Below are positions 1 to 8,062 of a stretch of DNA of 64,000 nt, in pieces (the stretch's first letter is position 1; every line of letters starts with the position of its first letter). The stretch comes from JAPPHA01 sp963662815. Its GTDB lineage: Bacteria; Pseudomonadota; Alphaproteobacteria; Rhodobacterales; Rhodobacteraceae. The notes under the pieces are model-generated. The model was not told the origin of the DNA and ran no database searches. It worked only from the letters and a program-made list of their open reading frames with translations. The position numbers were made by a program, and so were the translations under genes. The DNA is taken from assembly GCA_963662815.2 (NCBI GenBank), contig CAXXWA010000040.1, positions 413,908 to 477,907 of the forward strand, in the 5' to 3' direction.

Positions 1-1035
1 AATGTCCTTGTTGCAGTTCAGCGCCATCATGACCGAATGGCCGAGCGCGATCGCATCGGCTCCGAGAGCGATCGCCTTGGCGACATCGGCGCCGTTGCGG
101 ATGCCTCCGGCGTAGACGAGCGAGATGTCGCCGCGCCGGCCGAGATCGTCGATCGCCTTCCGGGCCTGGCGAATCGCCGCCATTCCAGGGACGCCGGTGT
201 CCTCGGTTGCGAGGTGAGGCCCGGCGCCGGTCCCCCCTTCCATGCCATCGATGTAGATGGAGTCCGGGTCGCACTTCACCGCCATGCGCACGTCGTCGTA
301 GACGCGCGCCGCGCCCAGTTTCAGCTGGATCGGGATCTGCCAGTCCGTGGCCTCGCGAATCTCCTGGATCTTCAGGGCAAGGTCGTCCGGTCCCAGCCAG
401 TCCGGATGCCTTGCCGGCGACCGCTGGTCGATGCCTGCCGGAAGCGACCGCATTTCCGCCACCTGGTCAGTGACCTTTTGCCCCATCAGGTGGCCCCCGA
501 GACCCACCTTGCAGCCTTGACCGATGAAGAATTCGCAACCGTCGGCAAGGACAAGGTGATGGGGATTGAACCCGTAGCGCGACTGAATGCACTGGTAGAA
601 CCACTTGGAACTGTAGCGGCGTTCGTCCGGAATCATGCCGCCCTCTCCGGAACAGGTGGCGGTGCCAGCCATCGTCGCGCCGCGCGCGAGCGCCGTCTTG
701 GCCTCGTACGACAGAGCACCGAAACTCATGCCGGTTACATAGACGGGGACGTCAAGCTCAAGCGGCCGTTTCGCCCGCGGGCCGATCACCGTCCTCGTTT
801 CGCACTTCTCCCGGTAGCCCTCGATGACGAACCGGGTCAGCGTGCCAGGCAGAAACGTCAGGTCGTCCCAATGGGGGATCTTCTTGAACAGCGAGAACCC
901 ACGCATCCGGTAACGGCCCAGTTCCGACTTCACGTGGATGTCGTCGATCACGTGCGGGGGAAAAATGAACGAGTTTCCGAGGCGATAGGTATCGCGCCCA
1001 ACCGCTTTCTTGTCTGTAACGCCGCCGTCCGCCAT
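1..1035 (-). CDS. FMN-binding glutamate synthase, large-domain subunit (MgsC/GlxD-like), 3' end cut off by the window
   Basis: Reading the minus strand from an ATG at 1035 gives 345 codons without a stop. The protein reads like glutamate synthase domain 2: VTGMSFGALSYEAKTALARG, then a glycine-rich MEGGTGAGPH region, then YAGGIRNGADVAKAIALGADA, which is the FMN-phosphate-binding part of the TIM barrel. In the family this subunit condenses ammonia from the amidotransferase partner with a 2-oxoacid or glutamate (glutamate or N-methylglutamate synthesis). It is the last visible gene of a minus-strand operon, 63 bases after the GXGXG subunit. The C-terminus and the iron-sulfur cysteines lie outside the window. 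Whether it is MgsC (N-methylglutamate synthase) or the GlxD type cannot be decided from this sequence. Confidence 0.9.
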   Translation of the reverse strand, partial: MADGGVTDKKAVGRDTYRLGNSFIFPPHVIDDIHVKSELGRYRMRGFSLFKKIPHWDDLTFLPGTLTRFVIEGYREKCETRTVIGPRAKRPLELDVPVYVTGMSFGALSYEAKTALARGATMAGTATCSGEGGMIPDERRYSSKWFYQCIQSRYGFNPHHLVLADGCEFFIGQGCKVGLGGHLMGQKVTDQVAEMRSLPAGIDQRSPARHPDWLGPDDLALKIQEIREATDWQIPIQLKLGAARVYDDVRMAVKCDPDSIYIDGMEGGTGAGPHLATEDTGVPGMAAIRQARKAIDDLGRRGDISLVYAGGIRNGADVAKAIALGADAIALGHSVMMALNCNKDI

Positions 1036-1098
1036 TTTGTTTTCCTTTCTGCTGCCGGGACCGCCCCAAAGGGCTCGCTGCGCACCGAATCCCGGGCG

Positions 1099-1968
1099 TC
1101 AGAGGATGAGCTTCTTCTCTGAAGGCTCGAGGTTGTCGTAGTTCCAGAGTTGCCGGCCCGCGACGATCTTCGTGAATCCGCCGACGCCATCCACAGGCAA
1201 CAGGCCGTAACAGGTCAGCTTGCGCGTGAGCCAAGCCTGGTCGAGCTCCGTCAGTTCCGCCGGCACCGCGTCCACGCCGAGAGATCTGATCTCGCCGCCC
1301 ACGAAGATGGTTCCGTCGTACATCGAATCACCGAGGTTCTTGCCGGCGTTGCCGCACACGATCATGCGGCCGCGCTGCATCATGAATCCTGACAGAGCGC
1401 CAGTGTCGCCGCCGACGATGATCGTTCCGCCTTTCATGTCGATGCCGGTCCTCGATCCGACGGACCCTCTGCAGACGAGGTCCCCGCCCCGGATGGCCGC
1501 CCCAAAGGTGGAACCGGCATTCTTTTCGACCACCACCGTCCCCGACATCATGTTCTCGCCGCACGACCAACCGACGCGGCCGTTGATGCGCACGTTCGGA
1601 CCATCGATCAGCCCGACGCCAAAATAGCCGAGCGAGCCTTCGAAAATCAGGTTGAGCCGGGACAGGATGCCAACGCCGAGCGAGTGTTTTCCGCGCGGGT
1701 CGCGGATGACGATGGTGCCGTAACCGTCGTGCATCAGCTCGCGAATCCGCGTGTTCACTTCTGTGCTGGCGAGTTCGCCAGCGTCGAGTTCGATGCGCCT
1801 GTTATAATCGACTTCCGGCGCCCAGGGATAAGTGAAGCGCTCTTCCGCGCTCTCGTCGAACTCAGTGAACATGGAACGACCGCCGAGCTGTTCGCTCATC
1901 ATTCCGAGCGAGCGCGCGCGCTCGTCCTGGCTCATGCCCGTGAACTCGCTGTCAGTCACGCCTGCCAT
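1099..1968 (-). CDS. GXGXG-motif glutamate synthase subunit (MgsB/GlxC-like)
   Basis: 289 residues. The central and C-terminal part is a beta-helix of repeated glycine motifs typical of glutamate synthase domain 3 (FGVGLIDGPNVRINGRVG, then VVVEKNAGSTFGAAIRGGDL, IDMKGGTIIVGGDTGALSGF and GTIFVGGEIRSLG). The domain structurally links the amidotransferase and FMN subunits. I chose the ATG at 1968 (MAGVTDSEFTG) over a longer in-frame extension because GAGGAGG lies directly upstream. The start overlaps the end of the amidotransferase gene by 13 bases, which indicates translational coupling and a single complex. Together with its neighbours it forms a split, three-subunit glutamate synthase-like enzyme. 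Confidence 0.9.
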   Translation of the reverse strand: MAGVTDSEFTGMSQDERARSLGMMSEQLGGRSMFTEFDESAEERFTYPWAPEVDYNRRIELDAGELASTEVNTRIRELMHDGYGTIVIRDPRGKHSLGVGILSRLNLIFEGSLGYFGVGLIDGPNVRINGRVGWSCGENMMSGTVVVEKNAGSTFGAAIRGGDLVCRGSVGSRTGIDMKGGTIIVGGDTGALSGFMMQRGRMIVCGNAGKNLGDSMYDGTIFVGGEIRSLGVDAVPAELTELDQAWLTRKLTCYGLLPVDGVGGFTKIVAGRQLWNYDNLEPSEKKLIL

Positions 1969-2891
1969 ACGCGAACCTCCTCGTCGTAGGGGTCCCAAGT
2001 GTCGATTTCCTGAGGAAGAATCGACCGGATTGCGACCTCTTCCGAAGCCATCGCGATCATGTCGTCGCTCTCGTAAAGAACGAGAGGCTTTGCCGCCATC
2101 GAATCCTTCGCCATGCCGAGGCTGTCGCGGGTCGCGACAAGATAGGTGAACACGCCGTCGATTTCGCCGATCGACCGTCGAAGGCAGTCCTCGAGCGTCG
2201 AGCCCGACGCAAGGTGGTGCGCGGTGTAGACCGCAAGGAGTTCGCTGTCGCAGTTGGACATGAAGCGATGGCCCCTGCGCTCCATTTCGCGGCGGAGAAT
2301 CCAATAGTTCGTAATCTGGCCGTTGTGGACGACCGAAACGTCATTGTAGGGAAACGCCCAGTACGGATGCGCGGAGCGGATGTCGACGTCGGACTCCGTC
2401 GCCATACGCGTGTGGCCGATCCCATGCGTCCCCCTGAACTCTCCGAGGCCGTAAGCCTCGGAAACCTCCTTCGCATCGCCGAGATCCTTGACCAGTTCGA
2501 GTCCGCGACCGAGGGACAGGATTTCCACGCCTTCCGTCTCCTCGATGTGGCCGGCCATGTCGGCAGGGTCGCCGTCGAGAGCGATCACGTAGCGCAGCGC
2601 ATACTCGGTCGCCCGGACCCTGGACTTCACCGCCGCCCCGTGTTCCACAAAGATGCCCTCGACTGCCTCGATCCTTCTCCGGATCCGGTCATGGATGCCG
2701 CGACCGCGGCCCATGTCTTCCTGCTCGGCGACCTTCAGGCGCATGACGAGATCGTCGTCGTTGCCCTCCCCGTAGACCGCGTATCCGGTAGAATCCGGCC
2801 CCCTGTGCTTCAGGGCCTGCAGCATCGCGGTAATTTCACCGCCGATGTTCGAACTCCTGCCGCGATGAATCAGTCCTGCTATTCCGCACAT
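1956..2891 (-). CDS. class II glutamine amidotransferase subunit (MgsA/GlxB-like)
   Basis: 311 residues. The start is set by chemistry: the class II (Ntn) amidotransferase fold needs Cys2 after Met removal, and the ATG at 2891 gives MCGIAGLIHRGR. Further family signatures are HRGPDSTGY, THGIGHTRMATESDVDIRSAHP, VVHNGQITNYWILRREME and NCDSELLAVYTA. The role is to hydrolyse glutamine and pass ammonia to the FMN synthase subunit encoded two genes downstream. A GGAAAG ribosome-binding site precedes the start. The gene begins 46 bases after the glutamine synthetase stop and overlaps the GXGXG gene, so the four genes read as one transcript. Confidence 0.92.
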   Translation of the reverse strand: MCGIAGLIHRGRSSNIGGEITAMLQALKHRGPDSTGYAVYGEGNDDDLVMRLKVAEQEDMGRGRGIHDRIRRRIEAVEGIFVEHGAAVKSRVRATEYALRYVIALDGDPADMAGHIEETEGVEILSLGRGLELVKDLGDAKEVSEAYGLGEFRGTHGIGHTRMATESDVDIRSAHPYWAFPYNDVSVVHNGQITNYWILRREMERRGHRFMSNCDSELLAVYTAHHLASGSTLEDCLRRSIGEIDGVFTYLVATRDSLGMAKDSMAAKPLVLYESDDMIAMASEEVAIRSILPQEIDTWDPYDEEVRVWQA

Positions 2892-2937
2892 TGCCTTTCT
2901 TTCCTGTCCAGAATTCACTCAACCGGCGCGCCGGCGG

Positions 2938-4410
2938 TCACGGAAGGCACTCCATGTAGGTGTCGTTGTCCCACTCGGTGACCGTCGACATGAACCGCGC
3001 CCATTCGTCGGACTTGTACTCGTGGTACAACTGGTACATCTCGCCCGGCATGCCGCGTTTGACCACCTCGTCGTTCGCGAGCGCATCCAGCGCCTCGCCC
3101 AAGGACATCGGCAGCTTCCGCACTTGCTTGCCGGCTTCCATGGCTTCGTAGATGTTCCGCTCTTCGGGTTCGCCCGGGTCCAATTGGTTGTCGATGCCGT
3201 CGTCGGCGGCGGCCAGGATCGTCGCCCCCATAAGGTAGGGGTTCACCATCGAGTCCACGGAGCGGTATTCGAAACGTCCCGGCGCGGACACCCTTAGGCC
3301 GGTAGTCCGGTTCTGGAATCCCCAGTCCGCGAAAACCGGCGCCCAGAATCCAGTGTCCCAGAGGCGCCGGTAGGAATTGACCGTGGAACAACCGACTGCG
3401 GTCAGCGCACGCAGATGATGCACGATGCCGCCGATGGCCTGCAGGCCGCCCTTTCCGGGCATCTGCGGATCGCTCCCGTCCGGCATGAACGTGTTCTCGC
3501 CGCCCTTCACATACATGAAATTCTCGGTCATTCCGGGCAGATTGTCCGGATCGTTGCCGGTCAGCACCATGTCGTCCTCTCCACCGCGCCATAGCGACAT
3601 GTTGTGGTGACAGCCTGATGCGGACACGCCCATGAAGGGCTTGGTCATGAAGCAGGCGAAAATCCCGTTCTCCCGCGCAACCTGAGAACAAATCTGGCGA
3701 TACGTCGTCAGCCGGTCGGCGTTCCGAAGGACGTCATCGAATGTCCAGTTGAGTTCCAGCTGGCCAGGCGCGTCCTCGTGGTCGCCCTGAATCATGTCGA
3801 GACCCATGGCCCTGCAATACCGGATGACCTGCATGTAGACAGGCCGAAGGCTCTCGAACTGGTCTATGTGGTAGCAGTAGGGCTTTGAATAGCCGTCCCG
3901 CGGCTTGCCGTTCTCGTCGTACTTGAGCCACATCATCTCCGGTTCGGTTCCCATCCGCAGCCGCAGACCGTCGTGCTTCTGCGCGAATTCGTCGTGCAGC
4001 CGCCTGAGGTTGCCGCGGCAGTCGGCGGTCAGGTAGGCACCGGGATCCTCGCGCTCCTCCCGGTTGCGAAACAGCGTGCAGTAGAAGCGGCCGATCCGCT
4101 TTTCCCAGGGAAGCTGCATGAAGGTTTCTGGCTCGGGAATTCCCACGAGTTCCGCCGCCTCCGGACCGTAGCCCAAGTAGTTGCCCGCCCGGTCCGTGAA
4201 GAGGTTGACCGTCGCGCCATAGACCAGTTGAAACCCTTTCTGAGCAACGCTTTCCCAATGGTCGGCGGGAATGCCCTTGCCCATGATCTTCCCTGTAATC
4301 GAGACGAACTGGAGATACAGGTACTCAATTCCAAGTTCGTCGATGAGCCTGCGAACTTCCCTGACCGACTCGGCCCGTCCCGGTGCCTCGACGAATTTTT
4401 CAATGTCCAT
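2938..4410 (-). CDS. glutamine synthetase family protein (GlnA type III / gamma-glutamylamide synthetase-like)
   Basis: 490 residues, longer than the roughly 435-450 residues usual for GlnT and GmaS. The GS catalytic fold is clear: the beta-grasp N-domain (YLYLQFVSITGKIMGKGIP), the metal-binding RMGTEPEMMW strand, IQGDHEDAPGQLELNW, the ATP-loop segment SASGCHHNMSLWRGG, and the arginine-rich YRRLWDTGFWAP and RFEYRSVDSMVNPYL segments. It ligates ammonia or an amine to glutamate. Co-transcription with the three synthase subunits fits either the glnT-glxBCD arrangement or the gmaS-mgsABC N-methylglutamate pathway. No mgd (N-methylglutamate dehydrogenase) gene is visible. I prefer the ATG at 4410 (MDIEKF) to the GTG two codons earlier because GGAAG sits five bases before it. 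Confidence 0.88.
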   Translation of the reverse strand: MDIEKFVEAPGRAESVREVRRLIDELGIEYLYLQFVSITGKIMGKGIPADHWESVAQKGFQLVYGATVNLFTDRAGNYLGYGPEAAELVGIPEPETFMQLPWEKRIGRFYCTLFRNREEREDPGAYLTADCRGNLRRLHDEFAQKHDGLRLRMGTEPEMMWLKYDENGKPRDGYSKPYCYHIDQFESLRPVYMQVIRYCRAMGLDMIQGDHEDAPGQLELNWTFDDVLRNADRLTTYRQICSQVARENGIFACFMTKPFMGVSASGCHHNMSLWRGGEDDMVLTGNDPDNLPGMTENFMYVKGGENTFMPDGSDPQMPGKGGLQAIGGIVHHLRALTAVGCSTVNSYRRLWDTGFWAPVFADWGFQNRTTGLRVSAPGRFEYRSVDSMVNPYLMGATILAAADDGIDNQLDPGEPEERNIYEAMEAGKQVRKLPMSLGEALDALANDEVVKRGMPGEMYQLYHEYKSDEWARFMSTVTEWDNDTYMECLP

Positions 4411-4601
4411 GGTCACTTCCTGTCTCCCTGTCCTGCTGTTTTGTCATGAATCCCCGTGGGCGGCCATGTTCCCGTCCGGCCCGGAATCGCAGTGCCCGGC
4501 TGCTAGATGCGACGGGGCTGCCTACGACCGGACATCCTGCACAGTCGAACCGAAACCTGCCCAAATATCAACCCTGATCTGCGCCAATTTCTCCAAGAAA
4601 G

Positions 4602-4629
4602 TTGAAATTCATCCTGATTGGTATATAAT
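4602..4629 (+). promoter_or_regulatory. sigma-70-type promoter of the GntR regulator, with possible autoregulatory operator
   Basis: TTGAAA (4602-4607) and a perfect TATAAT (4624-4629) are separated by 16 bases, 22 bases before the regulator ATG. The -10 lies inside ATTGGTATATAATTGG, which resembles one half of the TGGTATACCA-like operators bound by FCD-type GntR proteins. Regulator binding there would block its own promoter. The operator assignment is inference. Confidence 0.6.
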
Positions 4630-4650
4630 TGGGACAAAAAGGACTTCTCC

Positions 4651-5334
4651 ATGAAACGATCACGAACCGGCGCGGCCGATGTGGCCGCGAGTCTCAGGCG
4701 CGAGATCACCGAAGGCGACATGCGCAGGAACGACCGGTTGCCGGCGGAGCGCGATCTCGCGCAGGACTACAAGGTTTCGCGCGGCACGATTCGCCGCGCC
4801 ATCGATCGCTTGAAGAATGAGCGCCTCGTCGAGACCAAGCGCGGGAGCGGAACCTACGTCAGGCAGGAGGTCGGCGAAAACTCCGCGAGCGCCCTATTCC
4901 AGAACGCACGTCCTCTTGAACTCGTCGATGCGCGTTTCGCGCTCGAGCCGCACATTTGCCGGCTAGCCGTGCTGCACGGCCGGCGCAGCGACTTCGCGGA
5001 CCTCGAGGAGCTTCTCGTCCGCATGGAATCCAGCGCCAATGATCCGATAGTCTTTGCGGAAACCGACCGCGTCTTTCACGAGACCCTGGCCCGCGCGACG
5101 GGAAACCTGCTTCTCAACTGGATGATTACCAACGTCAACCGGGTCCGTCACCAGGAGGAATGGCGAAAGATGCGCGAGGCAACGCTCAACAGGCAAACAA
5201 TTCTCCACTACAATGCCCAGCACCGCAGAATACTCAATGCGATCCGTGCCCGCGAACCGGAAAGCGCAGCCGCGTTGATGAAAGATCATCTCGAAACGGC
5301 GCGCCTCTCGCTGACCCGCGCCGCTGCGACCTGA
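4651..5334 (+). CDS. GntR-family regulator with FCD ligand domain
   Basis: 227 residues. The N-terminal winged helix-turn-helix (residues 10-75) carries the GntR signature LPAERDLAQDYKVSRGTIRR, followed by LKNERLVETKRGSGTYVR. The C-terminal all-helical FCD domain (about 95-215) has the FEPH-like ARFALEPHICRLAV, FAETDRVFHETLARATGN, and the last metal-site helix HRRILNAIRAREPESAAALM. FCD proteins bind organic acids and release DNA when loaded. The gene is divergent from the glutamine-synthetase/synthase operon and shares a 240-base intergenic region with it, so that operon is its probable target. I chose the ATG at 4651 over an upstream in-frame one because AAGGA precedes it by eight bases and the promoter lies between the two starts. 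Confidence 0.9.
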   Translation: MKRSRTGAADVAASLRREITEGDMRRNDRLPAERDLAQDYKVSRGTIRRAIDRLKNERLVETKRGSGTYVRQEVGENSASALFQNARPLELVDARFALEPHICRLAVLHGRRSDFADLEELLVRMESSANDPIVFAETDRVFHETLARATGNLLLNWMITNVNRVRHQEEWRKMREATLNRQTILHYNAQHRRILNAIRAREPESAAALMKDHLETARLSLTRAAAT

Positions 5335-5367
5335 ACCGAAGACTGCATCGGCATGCGGGCGCTGCGC

Positions 5368-6051
5368 TCACGCCGCCGTCCACGACGCCTCGAGTTTTTC
5401 GATCGCCGCCACGCGGGCTTCCGGGCTCGGGTGGCTCATCAACCATGCCATCGGCTGGCCGCCGACGCCGGTGAGCTCCGTGAGCTTCCGGAACATCGAC
5501 TTCTGCGGCCCGGTCCCGATGCCGGACTTCAGGAGAAGGGTTGCGGCGAACTTGTCGGCTTCGAATTCGTCGGACCTCGACAGCCGTGCCGTGAACAGGC
5601 TCACAAGGAATCCCGCAATGTAGCCGCCTATGACGGGAATGAAGCGGCCGAGCAGCATGTGCAGCGCTACGCGAATGGCGTTCTGGGCAGCGAAATCGCC
5701 CATGCGCTTCCGCGTGTGGCCGAGCGCCAGATGTCCGAGTTCATGCGCCACGACGCTCGCCAATTCCTCTGCGCTAACCTGCCCGAGCTGATACTTGTCC
5801 ATGAAACCGCGGGTGATGAATACCCGTCCGTCAGCCGAAGCCAGCCCGTTCACCGCCGGAGTCTCGTGAACGTAGACGGTGATGCGCTCCAGATCGAGAA
5901 CGCGGGCCATCGCGTCCGCCAGGTCGTTCAGCCTTCGGTCCTTGAGGGGCTTCGATTTCCGGTCGAGTTCCCGTCGGGACCTGTGTGCGGAAAAGCAGTA
6001 GGCTGCGATGCCCCATGCAACGGCAAGCAGAATCGGCGCGTACTTGAGCAT
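5368..6051 (-). CDS. M48-family zinc metalloprotease
   Basis: 227 residues. One N-terminal hydrophobic segment (ILLAVAWGIAAYCF, residues 7-20) could be a membrane anchor or signal. The catalytic motif VAHELGHLALGHTRK gives the two zinc histidines and the glutamate. EFEADKFAATLL supplies the third zinc ligand of the M48 family (ExxxD). A second hydrophobic stretch (LGRFIPVIGGYIAGFLVSL) separates the two. The C-terminal SHPSPEARVAAIEKLE is typical of the family's membrane-associated quality-control proteases. It is the last gene of the minus-strand MoxR/VWA set, 133 bases after the VWA gene, so membership of the same transcript is possible but not certain. Confidence 0.88.
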   Translation of the reverse strand: MLKYAPILLAVAWGIAAYCFSAHRSRRELDRKSKPLKDRRLNDLADAMARVLDLERITVYVHETPAVNGLASADGRVFITRGFMDKYQLGQVSAEELASVVAHELGHLALGHTRKRMGDFAAQNAIRVALHMLLGRFIPVIGGYIAGFLVSLFTARLSRSDEFEADKFAATLLLKSGIGTGPQKSMFRKLTELTGVGGQPMAWLMSHPSPEARVAAIEKLEASWTAA

Positions 6052-6184
6052 GGTCCGAATATGGGTTCATCCGCGCCGTTTGGCAAACCCTTGCGAACAA
6101 AACCGCCTACAGGCCGCAGCAACGCCTGTGCGGGTCGCCCGGCTCGTGGCTGGCCTCCGGACCGGCGCGCGCACCGCGCCGCAG

Positions 6185-7369
6185 TCAGTGCGCAAGTTTC
6201 CTCGTCGCAGCTGTTATCCCTTCGATGGTCATCGGAAACATGCGGCCTCCGAAGATGTCGCGAATCATGCCGATCGAATGCGTATGTCTCCAGTGGCCCT
6301 CGGCGACCGGATTGATCCAGACGGTTGCCGGCCAGTTTTCGAGCACCCGTTCGAGCCAGACCTGGCCCGGTTCGGGATTGAAGTGTTCGCTGGCGCCCCC
6401 GCGATAGACAATCTCGTATGGCGACATGGACGCGTCGCCGACGAAGATGCACTTGTAGTCAGGACCGTAGGTGCGCAGCACGTCACGCGTCGGCAACTGT
6501 TCGCTCCAGCGCCTTCGGTTGTCCCGCCAAACGCCTTCGTAGACGCAGTTGTGAAAATAGAAGTGCTCCAGATGCCGGAATTCTGCTCGCGCCGCTGAAA
6601 ACACTTCCTCGACAAGCCGCACATGGTGGTCCATCGAACCGCCGACATCCAGGAAGAGGAGAACCTTTACGGCATTGCGCCGCTCGGGCATCGTCTTTAC
6701 GTCGATGTAGCCGTTCCTTGCCGTGGACCGGATCGTCTCGGCAAGGTCCAGCTCCTCGTCCGCACCCACCCTCGCCCAGCGTCGCAGGCGCTTCAACGCC
6801 ACCTTGATGTTGCGGGTGCCGAGTTCGACCGAATCGTCGAAATTCCGGAATTCTCTCCGGTCCCACACTTTCACCGCGCGCCCGTGGCGGCTCCGGTCCT
6901 GGCCGATGCGTACGCCCTCCGGATTGTAGCCATATGCGCCGAACGGCGAGGTCCCGGCCGTCCCGATCCACTTGCTTCCTCCCTGGTGTCGCCCTTCTTG
7001 CTCCGAAAGCCGCCGCCGCAGGGCATCCATGAGCGCCTCGAAACCTCCCAGCGCCTCGACGCGGTCCATTTCCTCCCGCGTGAGGAGCTTTTCGGCAAGC
7101 TTTTTCAACCAGTGTTCGGGAAGATTCGCGGCCTGGAGGATCTCGTCCGCGGACAGTTGCTGGAGTCCCCGGAAGGATTTCGCGAACACCCTGTCAAACC
7201 TGTCGATCATTCGCTCGTCCTTGACGAGACACGTGCGCGCCAGGAAATAGAATTCCTCGGCGTCGTAAATGACGATGCCCGACGACAGCGCTTCGAGGAA
7301 CGACAGGTATTCGCGCAGCGTTGCCGGGACGCCCTCCTCCCTGAGATCGAGAAAAAAGGTGTCGAACAC
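6185..7369 (-). CDS. VWA-domain protein, CoxE family
   Basis: 394 residues. The N-terminal half is the helical CoxE-type region (FFLDLREEGVPATLREYLSFLEALSSG is characteristic of VWA partners of MoxR ATPases). The C-terminal half is a VWA domain whose MIDAS motif reads FLDVGGSMDHH, where the usual DxSxS is altered to DVGGS. The start is GTG at 7369, three bases after the stop of the small membrane protein gene. Family members work with MoxR AAA ATPases as metallochaperone or protein-remodelling pairs, and the MoxR gene lies at the head of this gene set. The specific client is unknown. No CO dehydrogenase or methanol dehydrogenase genes are nearby. Confidence 0.87.
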   Translation of the reverse strand: MFDTFFLDLREEGVPATLREYLSFLEALSSGIVIYDAEEFYFLARTCLVKDERMIDRFDRVFAKSFRGLQQLSADEILQAANLPEHWLKKLAEKLLTREEMDRVEALGGFEALMDALRRRLSEQEGRHQGGSKWIGTAGTSPFGAYGYNPEGVRIGQDRSRHGRAVKVWDRREFRNFDDSVELGTRNIKVALKRLRRWARVGADEELDLAETIRSTARNGYIDVKTMPERRNAVKVLLFLDVGGSMDHHVRLVEEVFSAARAEFRHLEHFYFHNCVYEGVWRDNRRRWSEQLPTRDVLRTYGPDYKCIFVGDASMSPYEIVYRGGASEHFNPEPGQVWLERVLENWPATVWINPVAEGHWRHTHSIGMIRDIFGGRMFPMTIEGITAATRKLAH

Positions 7370-7372
7370 GGC

Positions 7373-7540
7373 TCAACCCCACTGCCACGCGATGATCACC
7401 ATGACCGCGAGCATTGCAACGAAGAAGGCAAGGCCGAAGACCGCAGCGTGGTGCAACCTGTCGAGAAGGACTCTGCGGCGCCGGACCGCTATCAGCCAAC
7501 CGAGAGCCGCGCCAAGAACAAACGCCAGAAGGAGCGCCAT
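7373..7540 (-). CDS. 55-aa membrane protein between GNAT and VWA genes
   Basis: A short ORF (ATG 7540, TGA 7373-7375) preceded by a strong GGAAGGAGG ribosome-binding site. The product has an N-terminal hydrophobic helix (LLLAFVLGAALGWLIAV), a basic loop (RRRRVLLDRLHH) and a second hydrophobic helix (VFGLAFFVAMLAVMVIIAW). That predicts a two-helix hairpin in the inner membrane with a positively charged loop. It ends three bases before the VWA start. Good ribosome-binding site, tight spacing and clean membrane topology argue that it is real. I know of no family for it. It could tether the MoxR-VWA pair to the membrane, which is inference. Confidence 0.75.
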   Translation of the reverse strand: MALLLAFVLGAALGWLIAVRRRRVLLDRLHHAAVFGLAFFVAMLAVMVIIAWQWG

Positions 7541-7589
7541 CAGAAACACCTCCTTCCAAACATCTCTCGCGCAGCGCCTTCCGAGGGCC

Positions 7590-8033
7590 TCAGGGCAAGA
7601 CGTACCTTACGAAGGGAGACAGCGACGCAACGCGGTCATAGAGTTTCCGCGCGGTATGGTTGTCCTCAGCAGTCAGCCAGTACACTCCCGACGAACCACG
7701 GTCCGCCGCGTTCCGTTCGACTGCGCGAATCAGCTCTGCTCCAATGCCGCCGCCGCGCGCGGCGGGCGTCACATAGAGGTCCTGCAGATAGCACTTGTCG
7801 TCACCATCCCAGAATGTCCTGTGATACAGGAAATTCACGAGACCTGCATACTCGCCGTCCGAGAACGCCACCATGGAATGCATCGATTCCGACCGGTCCA
7901 TGACGCGCCGCCAAGTCGCATCGTACTGTTCCGCTGGCCGCTCGATGCCGTAGAACTCCAGGTAGGCGCGCCAGAGCTCATCCCAACCCTCGCGGTCGCG
8001 ATCTTCCACGGCGCGCAACTCGATTCTTGCCAT
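7590..8033 (-). CDS. GNAT-family N-acetyltransferase
   Basis: 147 residues with the GNAT core: beta-strand LVNFLYHRTFW, then YLQDLYVTPAARGGGIGAELI, which holds the acetyl-CoA pyrophosphate loop (R-G-G-G-I-G-A), then the late GVYWLTAEDNHTARKLYDRVA. The substrate is not predictable. It sits between MoxR (29 bases upstream) and the small membrane protein (49 bases downstream) in the same orientation, so it is probably co-transcribed. It may simply be a passenger in the operon. Confidence 0.88.
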   Translation of the reverse strand: MARIELRAVEDRDREGWDELWRAYLEFYGIERPAEQYDATWRRVMDRSESMHSMVAFSDGEYAGLVNFLYHRTFWDGDDKCYLQDLYVTPAARGGGIGAELIRAVERNAADRGSSGVYWLTAEDNHTARKLYDRVASLSPFVRYVLP

Positions 8034-8062
8034 GTTTTCGTTCCCTCCCTCGCCCGGGACCG

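Noticed and set aside
37..1122. Long plus-strand open frame opposite the glutamate synthase gene
   Set aside because: It is the antisense shadow of a clearly conserved minus-strand gene and its translation has no domain.
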